A stretch of 64,000 nucleotides of DNA from positions 62,001 through 126,000 of the forward strand of contig JAHZIX010000002.1 in assembly GCA_022601195.1 (NCBI GenBank), read 5' to 3'. This document shows, in pieces, positions 61,001-64,000 of this stretch. The translations under genes were made by a program, and so were the position numbers. The notes below the pieces were generated by a model, which saw only the letters and a program-made list of their open reading frames with translations, was not told where the DNA came from and ran no database searches. This DNA comes from Deltaproteobacteria bacterium. Lineage in GTDB: Bacteria; Acidobacteriota; Thermoanaerobaculia; Multivoradales; JAHZIX01. Numbering within the stretch: position 1 is the first letter of the stretch; every line of letters begins with the position of its first letter.

Positions 61001-64000
61001 CACCACTTCCACCAGCACGGCAGCCGAACGGTTGCCGTTGCCGTCCACTGCGGTCACGGACAGACGGTTGAGGCTATCCGGATTGAGCCCGACGAAGACC
61101 GAAAAACTGCCGTCTTCCTGAACGTCCGCCACCGCCGCTGCGGCTCCCCCGGCGACCTCGACGGTGGTGCCTGCTTCTGCCGTACCGGTGATTTCCAGCT
61201 GCTGAGCGCACAGGTAGGGGTCGGGAGGATCGACCGCTGGCACTGGCGGTGGAGTCACGTCGGTGGTGATGAACACCAAAGTCTGAGGATTCGCCAGAGC
61301 ATTGCCGGCCAGGTCCGTCAGCAAGTCCGTGAGCACCAACTGCACCTCGGTAGCCGAAGGCAGCGGCGAGCTCGGCCTAACCGTGACCACTTCGGCGGCC
61401 ACGGTGACCTCGGCGGAAAGTGGGCTACCAGCGGCAGTTTGGGCGATCAAAGCCGCCGACGACGGTGCTGCCAGAGCTTCCGAGAAGGTCAGCTCGAAGA
61501 CCGTGGCGATGGGGATCGCCAGGGCGCCGCCAACCGGCTCCGAGGAGAGGAATTCCACCGCTTCGGTATCCCGAAACACCGTTCGGGTATGGCTTCCTTC
61601 ATTGTCCTGAACATCCCGGGCCCGGGCCACCAGGCGGTTCTCCCCTTCCACCAAGGGAACATTCTCCGCTGTGAAGCTACCGCCGACGACCACCGCCTCG
61701 ATGCCGTTGACGGTCACCGTGATGCCTTCTTCGTCGTCGACCGTGCCGGTCACTTCGATGGCGGAGGCGGTGAAGCGGGCTTCCTCGTCGGGGGTGAGAA
61801 TCTCGACCTCCGGAGCGGTGGAATCGCGAATCACCGTAACCCCATCACTGGCTTGGTTGCCCAGGGTGTCGAAGGCGACAGCGGTCAACTCATTGGCTCC
61901 CTCTTCCAGAGCTAGAGAGAGGCTCCAGTCTTCTCCCACCAGCTGCGCCCGACGGCCCTCCACTTCGACTCGATCCAAATGCGGATCCGCCGCCGTGCCT
62001 CGCACCACGATGGTGGCGTCCGGCACCACTGTACCGGCGGCTGGATCGGTGATGGCGATGGTCGGTGGCTGGGTATCCAGCACCACGGTGCGACTCGCCT
62101 GGCCGGTGTTGCCGGCGGCATCCGTGGCCACGGCCGTAAGGGTGTTGTCTCCCTCCGCCAGGGGCACCTGAAGAGCCAAGTAGGTGCTGCCGGTTACCGA
62201 GGCGACAATGCCGTTGACTTCCACGCCCGAGAGGTGGAGATCCTGCGCTGCCCCCTGTACCGATACCGACACGGTTCCTACCACCGCCCCCGCTGCCGGC
62301 TGGGAGATGGACACCACCGGGGGCGTCGTATCGCGCACGATGCGGTGGCTCTGCTGGCTGCTGTTGCCCACCGCGTCCGTGGCGGCCAACTGAAAGAAGT
62401 TCTCCCCTTCCACCAAAGGGAGGGGGCCGACGGTGAAGGTCTCCCCCACCAAGGTCACCGGTTGGCCATCCACCGTCGCTTCCACGGCTCCCACCACCCG
62501 CACCTGAAGCACGACTTCCGTTAGGGCGAGAATGGAATCCGCCGCCGGGGTCACCATGACGAAGATCGGCGGCGTCGAATCGATGGTGAAAGTCACCAGC
62601 TGGGAGGCGGTGTTGCCGGCTGCATCCGTGGCAGAGACGGACAGTTCGTGGAGCCCCTCTCCGGTCACCCCGGTACCGGACACGAAGGGAGCACCGTCCA
62701 AGGTCACCGTCTGCGTGACGGTGGTGGCGTCGGTAATCTCGATGATGGGAGTCACGGCCCGGCTGAACAGCGTGCCATCTACCAAGGGACCGCCACTCTC
62801 CAGAATTCCAATCACCGGCGGTTCCGTATCGAGGGTGAGGTTCTGGCCCACCTGGGAGCTATTACCGACGGAGTCCGTAGCCTCCACGGTGAAAGTATTG
62901 GCACCCTCGATGAGGCTCAAAGAGGAAGTGAAGGCCTCGCCGGAAAGGTTTGCCAAGGAACCATCGACGCGAACCTCCAAGAGATTTGGATCCACCGCCG
63001 TCCCGCTCACCGCCACCACCGGGGTGGAAACCACCACATCCGGAGCCGGGGCTGCGATGGTGATCACCGGCGCCACCGAGTCCCGCTCCAAGGAATGGCT
63101 GAGCTGCGCCGAATTACCGGCGGCGTCCGAGGCCACCAAGAGGAAAGTGTTAGGCCCTTCCTGCAGGGGCAGGGAGCCGGAAGTGAAGTTCTCCCCATTG
63201 AGGCTGATCGCGGCGCCGTCGACTGTCAAAGAAGTCGCACCGCTCACTTGTCCGGTGAGAACCACCGTCGCTTCCGCCAACAAAGACCCGTCCGTCGGTT
63301 GCACCAAGAGGAACTCCGGCGGAGTGACATCGATGGTGAAGCTGACGGCCCGGGAGGAGGTGTTGCCCGCTGCGTCCACTGCCGAGACGCTCAGTTGATG
63401 AAGGCCCTCGGCCGCCACCGAAGTGCCCGAAACGAAGGGAGAACCATCCAGAAGAATGTCCGAGGTCACCGAGCTCGTGTCCGTCACCTCGATCACCGGG
63501 GTCACCGCTCGATTGAACAACGAGCCATCCGCCAAGGGTGCTCCCGCTTCGAGAATACGAATCACCGGGGCACCGGTATCGAGGGTGACGGTTACCTGCG
63601 CCTGAGCACTGTTGCCGAGGCTATCCGCAGCCACCGCCGTCAACGTGTTGAGCCCTTCCTGAAGGACCACTCCAGGGGCACTGAATCCAGGAGGCGAGAG
63701 CTGGGCTGGAGCTCCATTGACGGTCACCGTCGCCAGATTGGGATCCACAGCGGTTCCCTGCACGGTGACGGTGGGAGTCCCTAAGACCGCCCCCGGGGCC
63801 GGTTGGTCGATCACCACCACCGGTGGAGTGGAATCCCGCACGATGCGGTGCAAGAGCTGCGCTTCGTTGGCGACGGCATCCCGGGCGGTCAAGACGAATG
63901 AGTTCTCCCCCTCCGCCAACACCAGTGGAGGCGTCGAGAAGTCTTCTCCCGCAGGCCCCGTCAAGGAGATTTCTTGGCCGTCCACGGTCAGGGTCTCGGC
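49052..64000 (-). CDS. Giant RHS-repeat polymorphic toxin, N-terminus beyond the right edge
   Basis: The frame is open for at least 4,982 codons to the right edge. From the edge inward: about ten Ig-like repeats of 83-85 residues to about residue 800, Big_5/SbsA-like domains (about 805-1090), and two carboxypeptidase-regulatory-like domains (FLAGTVIDDATGRPLAGAQV near 1100; YLRGTVVAVSGQPLVGASVV near 1590) with ZU5-like beta parts. Next are a propeller-like section (about 2350-2950), RHS/YD repeats from about 3050 (FVKARGLDFAFVRTYRNQAL), and the core end YFRNRYYDPEIGSF then DPLGL near 4660. The last 315 residues after DPLGL are a hydrophobic pre-toxin part and a toxin tip (FVRVHGANNKARSWMM, GLSPRQIQSKYALP). 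This follows the RHS rule of a conserved shell with a variable tip. The tip's activity is not identified. The start, signal and delivery system are outside the window. Confidence 0.9.
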   Translation of the reverse strand, partial: AETLTVDGQEISLTGPAGEDFSTPPLVLAEGENSFVLTARDAVANEAQLLHRIVRDSTPPVVVIDQPAPGAVLGTPTVTVQGTAVDPNLATVTVNGAPAQLSPPGFSAPGVVLQEGLNTLTAVAADSLGNSAQAQVTVTLDTGAPVIRILEAGAPLADGSLFNRAVTPVIEVTDTSSVTSDILLDGSPFVSGTSVAAEGLHQLSVSAVDAAGNTSSRAVSFTIDVTPPEFLLVQPTDGSLLAEATVVLTGQVSGATSLTVDGAAISLNGENFTSGSLPLQEGPNTFLLVASDAAGNSAQLSHSLERDSVAPVITIAAPAPDVVVSTPVVAVSGTAVDPNLLEVRVDGSLANLSGEAFTSSLSLIEGANTFTVEATDSVGNSSQVGQNLTLDTEPPVIGILESGGPLVDGTLFSRAVTPIIEITDATTVTQTVTLDGAPFVSGTGVTGEGLHELSVSATDAAGNTASQLVTFTIDSTPPIFVMVTPAADSILALTEVVLQVRVVGAVEATVDGQPVTLVGETFTVGPLPLVEGENFFQLAATDAVGNSSQQSHRIVRDTTPPVVSISQPAAGAVVGTVSVSVQGAAQDLHLSGVEVNGIVASVTGSTYLALQVPLAEGDNTLTAVATDAAGNTGQASRTVVLDTQPPTIAITDPAAGTVVPDATIVVRGTAADPHLDRVEVEGRRAQLVGEDWSLSLALEEGANELTAVAFDTLGNQASDGVTVIRDSTAPEVEILTPDEEARFTASAIEVTGTVDDEEGITVTVNGIEAVVVGGSFTAENVPLVEGENRLVARARDVQDNEGSHTRTVFRDTEAVEFLSSEPVGGALAIPIATVFELTFSEALAAPSSAALIAQTAAGSPLSAEVTVAAEVVTVRPSSPLPSATEVQLVLTDLLTDLAGNALANPQTLVFITTDVTPPPVPAVDPPDPYLCAQQLEITGTAEAGTTVEVAGGAAAAVADVQEDGSFSVFVGLNPDSLNRLSVTAVDGNGNRSAAVLVEVVQDCRPPEVLSAVRDGEQFTVTFNEAVEPGSVSLPGALTLSASAGSLPGSVAVAADGRSAVLTASPPLPDEALRLEVAHLVKDLAANPLAFPFSQIFGADSAPSFLAGTVIDDATGRPLAGAQVLVVATDGLPLAEPLPEQTTTNTGAFQLPVVVGTHDVTIFRPGYTPVFRIVTTSSGQGTDVFDPRLTPRQRTEELGPAGGTYGAGGATLELPAGALAATTSVAVTPLDEQGLPSLLPYGWSPRGAAWVELGEQSLVEAASLSLPVESPDGTEVVLAGLDLATLQWRSRGTTLVADGQVSLSLLQGGGVAALEADTGALAPPLPVDGEVLGSAPVPVGDEVISAAMEFDPAVVLPTQTSRATVNYTLAAPTPSGFPLTLVIEERLTLLDGTVRGEAPYRADLVLYRDPDGLERSRFRLRPSLSAQTVPLSLGTEDVSVQAYGGESVRGDVLGPDGGSVTSAEGDAVEFPVGALSEPTAVTLERRLESDLPLGVPAGTEFLGLLALEMGGRTAANDLTLRLAIDPPPAAGETGILLEVVDEGAGAFYRPLAGLEAAATGWVTTAIDPLDLPWPGLRRGGLYLLVRFADPHGYLRGTVVAVSGQPLVGASVVAEGVDWLQRTAADGSYVLPVPVGTATVSAANALTGNAVTTSVVVAAAEERVDLDLLLLIIGPEVEGIIPADGTVDVPPGIEPTITFSEPVDRASLDAGIQLLRGGEPVAVTFDHQGALVTVVPDATLTPGAEFELRVGVEVRDLQGNTLDSPVVSTFTTLRILLNEDIDVTRILLVEPDDQGMARVLGAPGAVPANALVFVENTTSIATTTTLNAEQDGSFEIFIEASVSDFLLLHVLGDSGEDIVVELGPFRTEDLKGAYVGPEGARFSTGDGVIVTVEAQSFDAATLVRIDPEPLAAPGPDAPIGFTASYGFRLNLGGATAKKGLRISVPAPPGATEGVYLLSRVVNFFGQPRWQADDIGVLLDGRLTTEETSAAGQTIAGILAEGIRAASLEGMAGATSGGLVAEQLAAQNLAAEQLSAVGGGPVVLENGAQAMTSSPREFLPGMFAPRGDTFYRYWQSQVPLGYLVLPFGPQPNLGILNGDLNLVTAVDAAISRLVPQKIAIPSRLGQPFDIEIRDLTTGYRLFEGELEPPADEGDIIELPLDEQGDEIPPLPVAGSPLRFLPIDLRETQQEQLDLGIFLDFDGGSLTIDGDDGAAHSEVRVRLLGLDDGVDIFTTSTSSGSFSLNGSGVEAGNRYLLAIGARLAVNDRLEIDFSEALAEGFPGIEVHEGNGASGPALDVTKEPVGSQENLRITPRLAWRAGETYTLALNPEMADAADNTWGKTLEIRFEIQESRPIDVFPFTEAREVDRIGSLLFVAAGRQGMAVLDASDPANIRNLIPGDIFFPIEFGSSVRGVTVDPHGRVIMTGAGDRSPGVLKVFDPLKIDPDAIAADPNGPARIEPFEGSTIISNFPNGLFDLPTGTPRRSAVLSNDETFTWRMGEAPPAGYSVEPATAPEGVTDFTLTVSGTGATEHQPVTLKDHTLGRWNRVRATAAGSFSVSLEVRDGDKLELLISRSSVAYVAVNGGGLAAVDVNAVYEEGEVGPSPILSQVLNFFVGGSGVSSMAPILNLGLLLDLENPGGTPLAVPTVLFQQGVVQMTAPPSQPAALGVLVTDPIRIDGSSAVIGMETLQKFIFDLNGDGELADDEARDYLVIGHALAGVLIYDVTQRNSLVLKARIEMPGNINHIGLDRQNRLVYAAGYDGGLYVVDLSTELVGGVLDANGDGLDDRILETVELEGNTRSPMVIVPDLGLLFVGGGGPGLNSIATAGPELKAVTVDSEGNLQELTRLAPFGVPTARFDQDDPQSPKIPGSFRVLAKLPGFVGEEAHIDVVSLGPGGLPALGAGDPEVIEDLPPVALEGMEDGLVLTRLSDDPKDQGYQLFLSEELAVLADLRASQKYLRTEEEDDLCTRCDLEDAGLPEDAPELLSGHHIALRFGDEIRQQLTEIYDPLRLDAAEVTLDSVPWDLSPSVRQEPTLNASRGQGEVAPGTLLHSGEMSMRETDLFVKARGLDFAFVRTYRNQALGAGPLGIGCDHNYRQRLRPLPDGDVEYFDGRGRRELFEKNEDDELDAPVGRFWELTRTASGWVLIDAAHTVTRFDRFGRLTSIADFVKDAEDTGNEMTFHYNLTGNLVRVVDSLDRDYVFEYDDEGRIAKLMDFDQRQVDYEYDDGGRLVSVTSPRITIGEQTYPDGLVTEYEYPAMGSLPTDLVGHLAERDNLISVTDPMGQKWLELTFSDEDGDGLMEEVTEQKWGEDTLSIAYDFDQHMATVTDRRGNPFLFTHNAAGQNQRYEDPEGASWLMDHDEEGLETSVTSSLGRVTTYRYDEPCSGPLPEPRPRRSRGNLTQIRVQADGRGANGSDGELVTCTEFEERSNLPTRMVDPRGMITEIERDPVGLPRVVTEAVGMPEARTSSMLYNEFGQVRQVTNPNGHVTEYSYFEAGESRGYLRRKMVDSDGLALTSRFEVDARGNVEAIINPRGVRTESRWNEVDWLVESMEAASGSNDGASALSYKTTFMHDRNGNLKEHRRPFGDDGASFTTDSFVYGLLDERTEAKREIEAGGAVAMYRFEYDENLNMTRLTEPEGQVTVNTFDSRNLLETKTLGSGMPESVMHQFGYDLERQRTSFTDGRSHTWAVAYDGFGRKREDTDPVGNRKTFRYDNNGNSMKRQTYDGLSGGMLSENSFVYDLLNRPTERRDSLFSSSGPNPPTGPRDLLTIMAFDGMNNVTSVTDPLSRVATYRYDGAERLMEGTDPQGNRYEYILDEVHNVTEVRTHEMGDDGSMTMVSEAMTFDALNRLSSAEDALGNRHQFLYDARHNVRFQIDPESFVSEHTYDGLDRRTRTVKPEGVSMDFTFDASSRLRSMKDALGNTTQWSYDALNRNLTKTLPDSKSKTIVYDASHNIQQIVDQNGTSIAQGHDAANRLINRTVAPAAGIVGPMVETYEYDGLYRLMKARSGDITTEYTHDSVSRITSEMTAGRMVTYGHDDADNITSIGYPSGRTVTRSFDPLDRPAQVKAMMPDGSEMAFVDYRYRGPFLLESSVYANGIAGTRQFDAARRLLMETKMGTGGDLVYQESFSWSPRSLKNSQTRGDLGGAGFSLGYDGAGRVTQAAKVAGASSMMPNNEPQDPLGFAGLPDLFEFNYDGANNLLSRNVLDEDIPELSTLPLDSSGRNRPESLNGIPLEWDSNGNLSRKGDLRLQYDFRNRLSLVTDLAGEEIARYEYDASNRRIRKVVGEETLEMAWGGLRELEDYKDGQLATRRTFGLGIDEMVCVETDMDGDGTLETEFVPLYDDTGNIVVATSMDLGKPIERYDYSPFGGVSILVDSTPPQIEQVRLVGGELWLEVSEEVQPSAVQASLAAGGITLEDTAATNLLDISVELPVSAGRQARRRLVLTLADPPAVGTDLQLTLPREAVVDSFANPLAEIFELTFVWPAGDQVLQDGKAPELEQVLVQDGFLEVELSEPIDLAVATAAIQVDGESLTWSVDEGLYKLRSDDPLEDGSHVITIGTGLADASGNTLVEAFSAGVVITPATPRWIVFRAADERVTSSSAIGNLFGFHGRPVDPETGFIYFRNRYYDPEIGSFITPDPMGYADGPSMYQFVGNSPFQGKDPLGLLQGVKEVVPGSPMAKGMVEGFKGAFDDSNPLWARGLLFLGGAAAIIPAGIEGVLNFPHHVDVSTDRAAERFVTAMEEDMHPLDSAKLISQGVGDLAFITVEGLSIGLPGANTAASPVAQGLSRGTAAMSRTASRMNPLSLGDELGEAAAKGFTEGAEEAIEEMAPRVTAEVAEAAPAANGALPRRANVVKKSAAEANSTFPSDYHPPYRPGTQVVEYTTTAEESFVRVHGANNKARSWMMRKDAVQGLSPRQIQSKYALPEVPEFVSEVTVPMGTKIRTGRVNPGFGGQGRAVQYELLERLPESAFTNTKPIP
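50185..50880 (-). other. Ig-like insertion within the RHS shell
   Basis: Between the RHS element ending YDYSPFGG and the closing GNLFGFHGRPVDPETGFIYF lie about 230 residues with no YD repeats. Instead there are two Big_5/SbsA-like units (PPQIEQVRLVGGELWLEVSE and APELEQVLVQDGFLEVELSE). In ordinary RHS proteins these two elements are nearly adjacent. Confidence 0.7.
61580..64000 (-). repeat. Higher-order A-B-C protein repeat in the Ig-like region
   Basis: Ig-like units of 85, 83 and 83 residues alternate as A (PxxVxIxxPAPxxVxxTPxVxVxGTAVDPN), B (NRAVTPVIEVTD, EGLHQLSVSAVDAAGNT) and C (TPPEFLLVQP, DGAAISLNGENF). The triplet of about 251 residues (753 bp) occurs twice in full, with partial units on both sides. 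It probably arose by duplication of a three-domain block. Confidence 0.75.

Noticed and set aside
1-64000. rRNA, tRNA, insertion sequences and prophage genes
   Set aside because: No tRNA- or rRNA-like segments, transposase motifs or phage structural genes were seen while reading both strands; short or diverged RNAs could be missed without a covariance search.

Overview
The window is about 64 kb of GC-rich bacterial chromosome. Two large secreted proteins carry the VWA-type domain described as Acidobacteria-specific (TIGR03436). There is also an OmpR-type winged-helix/TolB-like/TPR membrane regulator, and many lone secreted or membrane proteins sit beside small regulators. Together these point to Acidobacteriota, possibly a Thermoanaerobaculia-like lineage. 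That placement is inferred from protein families; there is no rRNA or tRNA gene here to confirm it.

Left end (1-3278): an integron gene-cassette array read leftward. Four genes share one strand: a membrane-anchored coiled-coil protein (cut by the edge), a membrane protein, an Mrr-type nuclease and an unknown protein. They are separated by three imperfect palindromes bounded by AAC...GTT boxes. Each palindrome's distal 7-mer (R'') is the exact reverse complement of the 7-mer that opens its own cassette, in three cassettes out of three. This is the signature of attC recombination. No integrase gene is visible at the array's 5' end, where a promoter-like TTGACA and an 18/20 direct repeat occupy about 1 kb without genes.

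Middle (4.3-48 kb): ordinary acidobacterial gene content, mostly single genes or short operons. These are a class C beta-lactamase-like hydrolase, an FG-GAP propeller protein, a CadC-like regulator, a rhodanese operon, a cyclic phosphodiesterase-like protein, a DUF4197 lipoprotein and a VWA-TPR-VWA operon. Next come an FkbO/XanB2-type chorismatase followed by a flavin halogenase-like protein, a seven-heme cytochrome with TPRs, a CurA-like reductase, a ClpX-like AAA+ protein, and an Lrp regulator divergent from a ThrE-type exporter. Then follow a secreted endonuclease I, an SGNH hydrolase, a radical SAM protein with a CX5CX2C motif, an ArsR regulator with a flavoprotein target, a YyaL/DsbD-like fusion, an FHA-EAL protein, a GbsR regulator with a methyltransferase, and an ankyrin plus PQQ-propeller protein. 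The ArsR gene looks leaderless: its promoter -10 lies inside a palindromic operator, and a near-identical operator precedes the flavoprotein gene. The GbsR gene has a perfect 20-bp palindrome over its start codon.

Right end (48.1-64 kb): a giant leftward polymorphic-toxin locus. An open reading frame of at least 4,982 codons runs off the right edge. It carries Ig-like repeats in a higher-order A-B-C pattern, carboxypeptidase-regulatory-like and propeller sections, an RHS/YD shell with an Ig-like insertion, and a C-terminal toxin module. It overlaps its putative immunity gene by ATGA. A second immunity-like gene follows, and then a 34-codon fragment homologous to the last residues of the toxin, which appears to be the remnant of a displaced toxin tip.
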